Shown here one piece after another: positions 1 through 8,676 of a DNA stretch of 64,000 bases; the first letter of the stretch is position 1, and each line of letters begins with the position of its first letter. The notes below the pieces were generated by a model. It searched no databases. It was not told where the DNA came from and saw only the letters and a list, made by a program, of their open reading frames with translations. This DNA comes from Mariniflexile jejuense. GTDB lineage: Bacteria > Bacteroidota > Bacteroidia > Flavobacteriales > Flavobacteriaceae. Made by a program: the position numbers and the translations under genes. The DNA is taken from positions 2,356,001-2,420,000 of the forward strand of contig NZ_JBHTJI010000001.1 of the NCBI RefSeq assembly GCF_042675665.1. Direction: 5' to 3'.

Positions 1-7
1 AAAAAAT

Positions 8-24
8 ATTAGTGCATTAGTAGC
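8..24 (+). repeat. 17-bp dispersed repeat, copy 1
   Basis: The sequence ATTAGTGCATTAGTAGC matches, in inverted orientation and at 16 of 17 bases, the segment at 6601-6617. The two copies bracket the gene block from lpxH to the dipeptide epimerase. Seen directly; any function is unknown. Confidence 0.4.
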
Positions 25-68
25 ATAATCAGCCATAATGTTCATTATTTTTACACCATGATAATAAG

Positions 69-88
69 ATTCCTGCCTTAGCAGGAAT
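69..88. terminator. Small intergenic hairpin before lpxH
   Basis: An 8-bp perfect inverted repeat, ATTCCTGC and GCAGGAAT with a CTTA loop, ends 17 bases before the lpxH start. It has no clear T tract. It may end an upstream transcript outside the window or lie in the lpxH leader. Confidence 0.4.
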
Positions 89-104
89 TATTTATATTTA
101 CCTC

Positions 105-863
105 ATGGAAATTCCAAAAGGAAAAAAAATATATTTCGCTTCCGATAACCACTTAGGAGCACCAACACCCGAAGCTTCTCGCCCACGCGAAAAGAAATTT
201 GTTACTTGGTTAGACACCGTTAAACACGATGCTGCTGCCATATTTTTAGTTGGCGATTTATTCGACTTTTGGTTTGAATACCAAACCGTTGTTCCTAAAG
301 GATTTACAAGAACCTTAGGCAAACTTGCCGAAATATCCGATTCTGGAATTCCTATATACTTTTTTGTTGGTAATCACGATTTATGGATGAATGGTTATTT
401 TAAAAACGAGTTAAACATACCCGTTTACCACGAACCTAAAGAGTTTGCCTTTAACAATAAAACCTTTTTTATAGGTCATGGCGATGGTTTAGGACCACAC
501 GACAAAGGCTATAAACGCATGAAAAAAGTGTTTACCAACCCTATTTTTAAATGGCTTTTTAGGTGGATGCATCCAGATATTGGTGTTAAAATTGCGCAAT
601 ACCTATCAATAAAAAACAAATTAATATCTGGTGATGATGATGCTACATTTTTAGGTGAAGACAAGGAATGGTTGGTACAATATTCCAAAGAAAAACTAAA
701 CGAAAAGCACTACGATTACTTTGTTTTTGGTCATCGTCATTTGCCTTTAGAAATTCAACTAAACAACAACTCAAAATACATCAATCTTGGCGATTGGGTA
801 AATTACTTTACATATGGTGTTTTTGATGGAGAACAGTTTGAATTAAAAACCTTCAAACCGTAA
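105..863 (+). CDS. lpxH: UDP-2,3-diacylglucosamine diphosphatase-like metallophosphoesterase
   Basis: This 252-residue protein is a calcineurin-like phosphoesterase. All metal-binding blocks are visible: D14-x-H16 in SDNH, G50-D51 in GDLFDFW, GNHD at 89-92, and later GHGDG and GHRH blocks. Length and the GDLFDFW signature fit LpxH, which cleaves UDP-2,3-diacylglucosamine to lipid X on the inner face of the cytoplasmic membrane during lipid A synthesis. There is no signal peptide, as expected. It converges on the MFS gene with only two bases between the stop codons. The family call is solid; the exact substrate is inferred from length and motifs and has not been tested. Confidence 0.85.
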   Translation: MEIPKGKKIYFASDNHLGAPTPEASRPREKKFVTWLDTVKHDAAAIFLVGDLFDFWFEYQTVVPKGFTRTLGKLAEISDSGIPIYFFVGNHDLWMNGYFKNELNIPVYHEPKEFAFNNKTFFIGHGDGLGPHDKGYKRMKKVFTNPIFKWLFRWMHPDIGVKIAQYLSIKNKLISGDDDATFLGEDKEWLVQYSKEKLNEKHYDYFVFGHRHLPLEIQLNNNSKYINLGDWVNYFTYGVFDGEQFELKTFKP

Positions 864-865
864 TT

Positions 866-2131
866 TTAATCTTTATTATGTTCCTCCAAATCCTTCGTTA
901 AATCTAATTTTCTAAACGAAGGCGATACAATACCTGTAGTAACAACAGTTATCAAAGTCATTGTTCCTCCAAAAACTACTGCCGTCACTGTTCCCATAAG
1001 TTTTGCAGTTACGCCACTTTCAAAAGCACCCAATTCGTTTGACGAGCCAACAAACATTGAATTTACTGATGATACGCGCCCACGCATATGATCGGGTGTT
1101 TTAAGTTGTAAAATTGTTTGACGCACAACCATTGAAACACCATCGGTAACACCACTAAAAAATAATGCCGCCACCGAAACCCAAAATATTGAAGACAACC
1201 CAAAAACAATAATACAAACCCCAAAACCAAAAATGGCAACCAACAGTTTCATACCCGCATTTTTACTTATAGGTAAATAAGCCGTAATTAACATGGTTAT
1301 AAATGCACCAACGGCAGGAGCTGCTCGCAACACACCAAAACCTTCGCTACCTACTTTTAAAATATCTTGAGCAAAAACGGGTAATAAAGCAATAGCGCCA
1401 CCAAATAAAACAGCAATCATATCCAAAGTCATAGCACCTAAAATAGCTTTGGTTTTAAATACAAAGCGAACACCTTCTTTTAAACTTTCAATAACAGGTT
1501 CACCAATTTTAGGGTTTAAAATTGGTTTTCGTTTTATCTGTAATAAAATGATAAATGACAATACTATTAAACCAAAAATGATGCATAACGACCAATGAAC
1601 ACCTATCCAACCAATTAAAAAACCACCAGTTGCAGGTCCTAAAACCGATGCCATTTGCCATGTAGAACTGTTCCAAGTAGCTGCATTTGGGTAAGCTTTT
1701 TTAGGCACTATTAAAGCAACTAATGAGAAAATTGTTGGCCCGAAAAACGACCGTAAAAATCCACCAAAAAACACCAAAGCATAAATACTATACAAAATAG
1801 TTTGGGTTGACCAAGCTGAAACTATTTTAGGCCATGTTAATAAAAACAAGCCAAAACTAATCATTGAAAATGCCGCGATACAAAGTGCTAAAAGATTTCG
1901 TTTTTCCTTTTGGTCTACAATATGACCAGCAAATAATGCCATGGTAAATGCTGGAATAATTTCCATTAAGCCAATTATACCAAGTGATAATGGATCTTTC
2001 GTTAAGCTGTACACTTCCCATTCTATCACAATAAATTGCATAGACCAGCCAAAAACAAGCACAAAACGTACTAATAAAAAGATATTGAATTCTTTAATTC
2101 GTAAGGCTGCGTATGGGTCGGTTTTCTGCAT
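866..2131 (-). CDS. MFS transporter (EntS/MFS_3-like)
   Basis: This 421-residue protein has about twelve hydrophobic segments and a cytoplasmic loop DQKEKRN after TM2, the usual MFS position for a charged signature. The layout (short N terminus, MEIIPAF and GPATGGFLIG in the first half, APAVGAFI in the second) resembles the EntS/macrolide-type exporters of the MFS_3 family. Substrate cannot be told from the sequence. Its start lies three bases after the recJ stop on the same strand, so it is probably cotranscribed with recJ, though no functional link is known. A short charged C-terminal tail follows the last helix. Confidence 0.8.
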   Translation of the reverse strand: MQKTDPYAALRIKEFNIFLLVRFVLVFGWSMQFIVIEWEVYSLTKDPLSLGIIGLMEIIPAFTMALFAGHIVDQKEKRNLLALCIAAFSMISFGLFLLTWPKIVSAWSTQTILYSIYALVFFGGFLRSFFGPTIFSLVALIVPKKAYPNAATWNSSTWQMASVLGPATGGFLIGWIGVHWSLCIIFGLIVLSFIILLQIKRKPILNPKIGEPVIESLKEGVRFVFKTKAILGAMTLDMIAVLFGGAIALLPVFAQDILKVGSEGFGVLRAAPAVGAFITMLITAYLPISKNAGMKLLVAIFGFGVCIIVFGLSSIFWVSVAALFFSGVTDGVSMVVRQTILQLKTPDHMRGRVSSVNSMFVGSSNELGAFESGVTAKLMGTVTAVVFGGTMTLITVVTTGIVSPSFRKLDLTKDLEEHNKD

Positions 2132-2134
2132 TTT

Positions 2135-3826
2135 TTATTCTTTAATATCTCGCAGTTTGAGTTGTAAAGAAACATGCCCTTGCCATTCATTTTCATCAAT
2201 GGAATAAACGGCTTTAAATGGTTTTTTATCTGAAACAATATCAAATTTATCGCCCATACCAAAACCAATGGCTACTAAACTTTTTGATTGTGGTTGTGTT
2301 ACGGTAATTCTTAAATGGGTTTTATCTTCGCCTACACATTTTCCGTAACCTGTATCAATTAGGTTATCCGTCATAAAAACAGGCGTCATATTATTTGGTC
2401 CGTAAGGTGCAAATTGTTTTAAAATTCTATAAAATTTAGGCTTAATATCATCTAAATCAATTTTAACATCAATTTTAATTTCGGGTGTTAAAAGATTTCT
2501 ATCAATGGTTTTGGAAACTTCATCTTCAAAAGCTTGTTTAAAAGCTTCATAGTTTTCTTCTAAAAGTGTTAAACCAGCAGCGTATTTATGGCCGCCAAAC
2601 TGTTCTATATGTTCGCTACAAGCTTCTAAAACATTGTAAATATCAAAATCGCGTACAGAACGTGCTGAAGCCGCCAATTTATCGCCGCTTTTTGTAAACA
2701 CTAAAGTTGGTCTGTAATACGTTTCGGTTAATCTGGAAGCTACAATGCCTATAACGCCTTTATGCCATTCTGGGTGGTAAACTACCGTTGTAAGTCGGTT
2801 TTCTTCTTTATTGTCTTCAATTTGTTTTAACGCTTCTTCGGTAATTAGCTTATCGGTTTCACGTCTATCTAAATTATAATCATTAATTTCTGAAGCATAT
2901 TTTGCTGCCAAATCTTCTTCTTCTTCAGTTAATAATCTAACCGCAAAATTACCATGTTCCATACGTCCTGCAGCATTAATACGTGGTGCTACAACAAAAA
3001 CTACATCGGTAATGGTTAATTCTGTTTTATCAACTTGGTTTAAAATGGCTTTAATACCTGGTCTTGGTTTGGTGTTTATAATCATCAATCCAAAATAGGC
3101 TAACACTCGGTTTTCACCATCAATAGGCACAATATCGGCACCAATAGCTGTTGCTACCAAATCGAGGTATTCTACTAAATCTTCGGCTGTTTTTCCGTCT
3201 TTTTGGGCTAAAGCTTGTATGAGTTTAAACCCAACACCACAACCACATAATTCTTTATAAGGATAATTACAATCGTCTCTTTTTGGGTCTAAAACCGCTA
3301 CGGCTTCAGGAATTTCGTCTCCTGGTCTGTGATGGTCACAAATAATAAAATCGATGCCTAATGTTTTGGCATAAGCAACTTTATCAACAGATTTTATACC
3401 ACAATCTAAAGCAATGATGAGCGTAAAATTATTTTCTAAGGCAAAATTTATGCCTTTGTATGAAATACCATAACCTTCATCATACCTGTTGGGAATGTAG
3501 GTATATACTAAATTGTACTTCGATTTTAAATAGGAAGACATTAGTGCGACCGACGTTGTTCCATCTACATCATAATCGCCATAAACCAGAATATTTTCTT
3601 TGTTTGCCATAGCCTTTTCAATTCTGGCAACAGCTTTATCCATATCTTTCATTAGGTATGGATTGTGCAAATCGTCTAAACTTGGTCTAAAAAATGCTTT
3701 AGCATCATCATAGGTTTCTACACCACGTTGTAACAACAAAGTAGCTATTACAGCATCTACTTGAAGCGCTTTTTGTAAGGCTTCAAGCTTTTTAGAATCT
3801 GGTTTAGGCTTTATGGTCCAACGCAT
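2135..3826 (-). CDS. recJ: Single-stranded-DNA-specific exonuclease RecJ
   Basis: At 563 residues this is full length for RecJ, a 5'-3' exonuclease acting on single-stranded DNA in recombination and mismatch repair. The DHH phosphoesterase core is clear: YGDYDVDGTTS near residues 82-92, the DHH motif in CDHHRPG near 165, and the DHHA1 half with GGHKYAAG. Asp84 and Asp86 are the expected metal ligands. The C-terminal OB-fold region is present. The ATG at 3826 is followed at once by a normal RecJ N terminus. It heads a two-gene unit with the MFS gene downstream. Confidence 0.95.
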   Translation of the reverse strand: MRWTIKPKPDSKKLEALQKALQVDAVIATLLLQRGVETYDDAKAFFRPSLDDLHNPYLMKDMDKAVARIEKAMANKENILVYGDYDVDGTTSVALMSSYLKSKYNLVYTYIPNRYDEGYGISYKGINFALENNFTLIIALDCGIKSVDKVAYAKTLGIDFIICDHHRPGDEIPEAVAVLDPKRDDCNYPYKELCGCGVGFKLIQALAQKDGKTAEDLVEYLDLVATAIGADIVPIDGENRVLAYFGLMIINTKPRPGIKAILNQVDKTELTITDVVFVVAPRINAAGRMEHGNFAVRLLTEEEEDLAAKYASEINDYNLDRRETDKLITEEALKQIEDNKEENRLTTVVYHPEWHKGVIGIVASRLTETYYRPTLVFTKSGDKLAASARSVRDFDIYNVLEACSEHIEQFGGHKYAAGLTLLEENYEAFKQAFEDEVSKTIDRNLLTPEIKIDVKIDLDDIKPKFYRILKQFAPYGPNNMTPVFMTDNLIDTGYGKCVGEDKTHLRITVTQPQSKSLVAIGFGMGDKFDIVSDKKPFKAVYSIDENEWQGHVSLQLKLRDIKE

Positions 3827-3877
3827 CTATCAGTTGAAAAGTTAACGGTTAAAAAGTTTAAAGTTGGTTTGTAAACT

Positions 3878-4300
3878 TTATTTTTTATGAAAATGCGTTT
3901 CTATGGTTAATGTTGCAAACTGGCGAAACATTTCCATAACGCCACAATATTTTTCAACCGATAAATCGACTGCTTTTTGAAGTTTCTTTTCGCTTAAATT
4001 GTCACCATAAAAATGAAAATGCATTGCTACTTTATCATAAAACTTAGGATGCTCTTCAGTAAGATTTGCTTCTATATCTATTTTAAAATCAGACACGTCT
4101 AACTTCATTTTTTTAATAAGCGAAGCCACATCTAACCCAGAACAACCTGCCAAAGCAGAAAGCATTAATGCCTTTGGCCTGTAGCCTTCACCATTGCCAT
4201 CATTTTCTGGTCCTGCATCAATAAACAGGTTGTGACCAGATGGATTAGTACTCTCAAACTTCATGTTTCCTAACCACGTTGTGGTGATAAGATTCGTCAT
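3878..4300 (-). CDS. OsmC family protein
   Basis: This 140-residue protein has the OsmC/Ohr fold signature: a central LAGCSGLDVASLIKK segment with the reactive Cys, and a distal segment with KYCGVMEMF containing the second Cys. Members are thiol-dependent peroxidases or hydrolases that reduce organic peroxides, or related proteins of unknown substrate. The N-terminal half begins with TTTWLGNMKFES, typical of the YhfA-like subgroup and not of Ohr. It stands alone on the minus strand, about 50 bases from the recJ start. Function beyond the family is not inferable here. Confidence 0.85.
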   Translation of the reverse strand: MTNLITTTWLGNMKFESTNPSGHNLFIDAGPENDGNGEGYRPKALMLSALAGCSGLDVASLIKKMKLDVSDFKIDIEANLTEEHPKFYDKVAMHFHFYGDNLSEKKLQKAVDLSVEKYCGVMEMFRQFATLTIETHFHKK

Positions 4301-4467
4301 ATTTTAAAACTTTATTAGTTGAATTTTTGTCAAAAATACATATTAATTTTCCAAAAAAAACATTCAATGTAATTTGTTACACACTTATATATAAAACTTA
4401 ATTTATTAGCTAACACATTGAAAATCTTTAACTAAAACTTTAAAATTTTAATTAAATTGAAATTATA

Positions 4468-5513
4468 TTAATTTTCTAAAGTAGAGTCGCTATAAGCTAT
4501 TAAAGCTTGCTTAAGTTGTTTTAAATCGTTTTGAGTATGGTTTGAAGTTATAACAATTCGGTTCATCGCCGTTTTATAAGTAGGATATTTAAAGTTTGTA
4601 ATGATGATGCCTTTTTCGTAGAAATTTTTGAAAATAGTATCATTTTCACAGTAGATAACTGGATACTTTTTGTTGTATTTAAATGCAGACTTCAACTTTA
4701 AGCCTTCAAATAGAAATTCTAAATTCAATTTTAGTTTTTCTTGTTGGTCTTTTATTATTTCTTGAGAAACTATAAACGTTTCTAAATACGCAGGATTTAT
4801 GCTTGAAGCCGAAATGAAATCTGGTTCGTTTTTTAAAGCATCTATAAACTTTTTATCTGCAGCAATAATACCTCCAGATATGCCTAGTGCTTTTCCTAAT
4901 GACGACACCATGATTTTTTGATATATGTTTTTATTTGAAATGGTACTAAAAACACCTTCTAGATGCTTACCAACAATACCCAAGCTATGCGATTCATCAA
5001 GTACCAAAATAATGCGCTTTTGTGAAGAAATAGTGTTTAAAAACTCAAAACTAGTAGGTTCAACTTCCAAACCTAAAAAAGCATCGGCAGTAATTACTAC
5101 TGTTTCAATAGTATTGTTACATAAGTTTGGATGCAATTTACCTTCAATAAATACAGGTAAACTATTTTTATGTAAAATGGCTGGATGTGTTTTAGGGTAA
5201 TGATAAAAGGTGTTTTTGGACTTCGATAAACTTTCTAAAACCAATTTTCCAGCCAAAGTTCCAGATGAAAACGTAAGTGCTGCTTCCATACCAATTAAGT
5301 TGGCAAATAGTTGTTCCGCTTCAGCGTAAACCGATAATTTAATATTGGCATTACGAGAACTACCATAGCTTGTTCCCCATTTTTTATACCATTCATTAGG
5401 TTATCCTGAAATTTTGTGTGCGTTGCCAAACCTAAATAATTTGTACCGCCAAAGTATAAATAAGACCTACTGTTTACGGTAATTTCTCTATCAGGAAAAC
5501 CATCAACTATCAT
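4468..5513 (-). pseudogene. Frameshifted PLP-dependent alpha-oxoamine synthase-like enzyme
   Basis: Two reading frames, 5295-5513 and 4468-5289, together encode one class I/II aminotransferase-fold protein of the KBL/BioF type. The first frame starts with YLYFGGTNYLGLA, then slips at a six-base A run on the minus strand (T run at 5380-5385). Adding one A restores GIKKWGTSYGSSR and an unbroken protein of about 348 residues. The second part has DESHSLGIVG and the PLP-lysine block SSLGKALGISGG. Members condense an acyl-CoA with an amino acid, or act as related PLP enzymes. The start codon lies five bases from the epimerase stop, so the two were an operon. The lesion could be a real mutation or a base-call error. 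Confidence 0.8.
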
Positions 5514-5518
5514 ATAAC

Positions 5519-6529
5519 TTAAATTAAAGAAACACCTGTACCGTTTAAATTACTATAGGTTGTTACACCGTTTTTTATGGTAACGCCCGTTGCGATATTT
5601 TCAGATAATAATAGCGCACCATCCATATCTACAAAATCTAAAAGCGGTAATAAATGTGCAATGGCTGAAATACCTACCGATGACTCGGTCATGCAACCCA
5701 CCATGGTTTTCATTTTGAGTTCTTTGGCGTGCACCAACATGCGTCTAGCCGATGTTAAACCACCACATTTTACCAATTTTACGTTGATGCCATGAAAGTG
5801 GTTATAACATTTGGCAACATCGGCTTCTACTTGACAACTTTCATCTGCTATAACGGGCAAAACCGATTTTTGATACACTTCTTTGTGCCCTTCCCAATCA
5901 TTAGCCTTTAAAGGTTGCTCTAAAAATTCAACACCAAGTTCTTTTAAGGCTTTGGCGTTTTTTATAGTTTCATCAACCGTCCAACCGCAATTGGCATCAA
6001 TTCTAAAAATGGCGTTTGTGTGTTTTCGTAATTCGGTAACAATTTTAATATCTTCTTTAGTGCCTAGTTTTATTTTATAAATAGGCCAAGGCAACTCTTG
6101 CATTTTTGAAACCATTTTCTCAACAGAATCAATACCAATGGTATAGTTTGTTAACGGATTATTTGAAACATCATAACCCCAAAGTTCGTATAGTTTTTTG
6201 CCTTGTTTTCGTGCATACAAATCGTTGTAAGCCAAATCTAAAGCACATAACGCAAACATATTATGTTTTAAATGTTGATGCATGTGTTTCCAAAATTCTT
6301 CGGGTGTAGATTGAGTGGCGTTTTCAATTAGGGGTTGCAACGCTGTTAAATCGTCCATCATTTTTTGAATGGTTACACCGTAGTACGGATTGGAAGTAGC
6401 TTCCCCAAAACCTGAAAAGCCATCTGATTTTAGTTCTACAATTAATGTGGGTTGCTCATTATACGACTCTCTAGAAATTGAAAATGTATGTTTTAATTTT
6501 AAATTGAATGCCCTTAAAATAACTTCCAT
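5519..6529 (-). CDS. Dipeptide epimerase (L-Ala-D/L-Glu epimerase type)
   Basis: This 336-residue member of the enolase superfamily, muconate-lactonizing subgroup, shows every expected catalytic block: YKIKLG with K152/K154, FRIDANCGW with D178, EQPL with E204, ADES with D229, and KLVKCGG with K251. The two opposed lysines fit 1,1-proton transfer epimerases, which act on L-Ala-D-Glu released from peptidoglycan and on related dipeptides. The N-terminal capping domain (residues 1-120) is intact. It is upstream of, and nearly touches, the broken PLP enzyme gene. The precise dipeptide preference cannot be read from the sequence. Confidence 0.88.
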   Translation of the reverse strand: MEVILRAFNLKLKHTFSISRESYNEQPTLIVELKSDGFSGFGEATSNPYYGVTIQKMMDDLTALQPLIENATQSTPEEFWKHMHQHLKHNMFALCALDLAYNDLYARKQGKKLYELWGYDVSNNPLTNYTIGIDSVEKMVSKMQELPWPIYKIKLGTKEDIKIVTELRKHTNAIFRIDANCGWTVDETIKNAKALKELGVEFLEQPLKANDWEGHKEVYQKSVLPVIADESCQVEADVAKCYNHFHGINVKLVKCGGLTSARRMLVHAKELKMKTMVGCMTESSVGISAIAHLLPLLDFVDMDGALLLSENIATGVTIKNGVTTYSNLNGTGVSLI

Positions 6530-6600
6530 AAAAACCTTTGTATTATTGATGAAAGTTAATGAAATTATAGGATTTGATGATGTTTGTGATTGTTATTTTT

Positions 6601-6617
6601 GCCACTAATGCACTAAT
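6601..6617 (-). repeat. 17-bp dispersed repeat, copy 2
   Basis: The inverted counterpart of 8-24, with one mismatch (GTGGC here, GTAGC there, read on the same strand). It lies in the spacer upstream of the dipeptide epimerase. Confidence 0.4.
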
Positions 6618-6800
6618 AATTTTATACAACCTTTCCTGAAATGGCGAGGTTTTCTTTTATTAATTAAGTGTCTTTTTGTTGTCCTTTTTTTATAAGGACC
6701 CTTATTATACCTTGGTTTCTAGAATTAATGCTAACACAAAAGTTCATGTCTTAAACCAATTTACAAGACTGATTTACTTTAGCTTGAAATTTTAGAAACT

Positions 6801-7040
6801 ATGGAACATTGGTATTATCTTATAATTATTTCATCATTTACAACTATTGTAATCGTTAAAATAAAAGAAGTAGAAAAACGAAAGAGAATTAAACTTTTTT
6901 CAGAAATGAATAAATCTCAGATTGAAGCCATTGGTAGTTATGAAAAGAAATCAAAAAATGAATTCCATTACCCTAATTTACTTAAGAAAAGAGACTATGA
7001 TAATAAAATACATTTTATTAGCAAAAATGAAAAACCTTGA
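6801..7040 (+). CDS. Small hypothetical membrane-anchored protein
   Basis: A 79-residue reading frame begins with a single hydrophobic helix (about residues 5-20, YYLIIISSFTTIVIV) followed by a strongly basic, charged tail rich in Lys and Glu. That is the pattern of a small inner-membrane protein with a cytoplasmic tail. It sits alone on the plus strand between two minus-strand genes. No family is recognised and no strong promoter or ribosome site was seen, so it may be a chance frame. Codon use (AAA, GAA, TTA, ATT) is compatible with the neighbours. Confidence 0.4.
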   Translation: MEHWYYLIIISSFTTIVIVKIKEVEKRKRIKLFSEMNKSQIEAIGSYEKKSKNEFHYPNLLKKRDYDNKIHFISKNEKP

Positions 7041-7061
7041 TTTTAATATGTAACCAAAAAT

Positions 7062-7643
7062 CTAAAGGAGAATGCTTTTGCATTTTTGTTTTAATATTGG
7101 CAACACCTCAACCTCAAACCAAGGATTCTTTGTCAACCAAAACCTATTGCGTGGTGATGGATGTGGTAATGGTAAAAACTTTGGTAAATAGTCTTTAAAA
7201 TTAGCAACCGTTTCGGTAAGTGTTTCCTTTGTTTGCTTTCCTAAATAATAGTTTTGAGCGTACATACCAATTAAAATAACCAACTCTACATTTGGTAAAT
7301 GCTCTAACAAAGGTTTATGCCACTGTGGCGCACATTCAGGTCGTGGTGGTAAATCGCCCGATTTTCCTTTTCCTGGATAACAAAAACCCATGGGCATGAT
7401 GGCAAATTTTGTTGCATCGTAAAACTCTTCCTCTGTTACTCCCAACCAATTTCTTAATTGGTTGCCGCTTGGGTCGTTCCAAGGAATAGCTGTTTTATGC
7501 ACTTTGGTTCCGGGTGCTTGACCAATAATAAGAATTTTAGCATCGGGATGCGCCACCACAACAGGTCGCGGACCTAAAGGCAAGTGTTTTTCGCAGATGG
7601 TACATTGTTTTATATGTAATAACAAGTCTTGCATCTGAAACAA
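7062..7643 (-). CDS. Uracil-DNA glycosylase family protein
   Basis: This 193-residue protein belongs to the UDG superfamily. ILIIGQAPG near residue 40 is the motif 1 block of the family 4/5-like groups and PHPSPRNRFW near 160 is the C-terminal block that contacts the DNA minor groove. A CTICEKHLPLGPRP segment at the N terminus has two Cys but not the four that hold the iron-sulfur cluster in families 4 and 5. It is likely a base-excision repair glycosylase, but its base preference is not certain. It is the last gene of a four-gene minus-strand run and starts four bases after the HopJ-family stop. Confidence 0.8.
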   Translation of the reverse strand: MFQMQDLLLHIKQCTICEKHLPLGPRPVVVAHPDAKILIIGQAPGTKVHKTAIPWNDPSGNQLRNWLGVTEEEFYDATKFAIMPMGFCYPGKGKSGDLPPRPECAPQWHKPLLEHLPNVELVILIGMYAQNYYLGKQTKETLTETVANFKDYLPKFLPLPHPSPRNRFWLTKNPWFEVEVLPILKQKCKSILL

Positions 7644-7647
7644 AAAA

Positions 7648-7992
7648 CTATTTGAGTTTCAATGCTTCACTTTCAAAAGTCAAACCTTCAAAACCTGTTT
7701 TCATAAAGTTTCTAATGTTTTGATGTCCTGTACCGTTGGGGTCTTTCAATACATCATCAAAATAAAATTTCCCGAAACAAACTAATGTTTCATCTTTTGT
7801 AAAACCTTGTAGTTTGGCAAAAGCAAACAATTTGCACGATCCTGAATTTTCACCAGCATTGTTCTGCAATTCGCCATTTTTAAAAGCGGTTGGTGTAAAC
7901 TCGTAATTTGATTCTATTACAGCCATGGTTTCAGAAAACTCAATGCTGTTGGGTGTGTTTTTTAATTTTTGTTTAAATTCTTCTAAATTCAT
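7648..7992 (-). CDS. HopJ type III effector family protein
   Basis: This 114-residue protein matches the HopJ family in length and layout: an acidic N terminus, YEFTPTAFKNGE, NSGSCKLFAFAKL, and GTGHQNIRNFMKTGF. The family is named after a Pseudomonas effector but is widespread in bacteria without type III secretion, including flavobacteria, where its role is unknown. There is no secretion signal. It sits between rsmI (12 bases) and the glycosylase gene (4 bases), so it is part of a housekeeping operon and an effector role is unlikely here. Confidence 0.8.
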   Translation of the reverse strand: MNLEEFKQKLKNTPNSIEFSETMAVIESNYEFTPTAFKNGELQNNAGENSGSCKLFAFAKLQGFTKDETLVCFGKFYFDDVLKDPNGTGHQNIRNFMKTGFEGLTFESEALKLK

Positions 7993-8004
7993 TATTATTT
8001 TATT

Positions 8005-8676
8005 CTATTTTTTTCCTCCAACCACAACAACTATTTCTCCTTTTGGTGGTTTATTCGTGTAATATTCCAATACTTCTTTGGCGCTACCACGTATGGTTTC
8101 TTCATACAATTTTGTTAATTCTCTAGATACCGACACCTCTCTATCTTCTCCAAAATACTCACAAAAATGTCCTAAGGTTTTTATTAGTTTATGCGGACTT
8201 TCATAAAAAATAATGGTTCTGGTTTCTTCGGCAAGTAATAACAAACGTGTTTGCCTTCCTTTTTTAACGGGCAAAAACCCTTCAAACACAAACTTATCGT
8301 TTGGCAAGCCAGAATTTACCAATGCAGGCACAAAAGCTGTGGCTCCGGGCAAACAATCTACTTCTATATGGTTTTCTATACAGGCACGCGTGAGTAAAAA
8401 TCCGGGGTCGGAGATGGCTGGCGTTCCTGCATCGCTTATTAATGCTACCGTAGTGCCGCTTTTTAATTTTTGAATTAAATTTTCAACCGTTTTATGCTCG
8501 TTGTGCATGTGGTGCGACTGCATATGGGTTGAAATTTCAAAATGTTTTAGTAGTTTCCCTGAAGTTCGGGTATCTTCTGCAAGAATTAAATCTACTTCTT
8601 TTAAAATTTCAACAGCCCTGAAAGTCATGTCTTTTAAATTTCCAATGGGTGTTGGTACAATGTAAAGTTTGCTCAT
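8005..8676 (-). CDS. rsmI: 16S rRNA (cytidine-1402-2'-O)-methyltransferase
   Basis: At 223 residues, this protein carries the RsmI signature from its first residues: LYIVPTPIGNLKDMT, the AEDTRTSGKLLKHF segment and LISDAGTPAISDPG, which form the tetrapyrrole-methylase-fold SAM site. It methylates the ribose of C1402 in the decoding centre of 16S rRNA. It is shorter than the E. coli protein (286 residues) because the C-terminal extension is missing, as is common in Bacteroidota. Its start codon shares one base with the stop of the upstream gene, which suggests translational coupling. Confidence 0.93.
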   Translation of the reverse strand: MSKLYIVPTPIGNLKDMTFRAVEILKEVDLILAEDTRTSGKLLKHFEISTHMQSHHMHNEHKTVENLIQKLKSGTTVALISDAGTPAISDPGFLLTRACIENHIEVDCLPGATAFVPALVNSGLPNDKFVFEGFLPVKKGRQTRLLLLAEETRTIIFYESPHKLIKTLGHFCEYFGEDREVSVSRELTKLYEETIRGSAKEVLEYYTNKPPKGEIVVVVGGKK

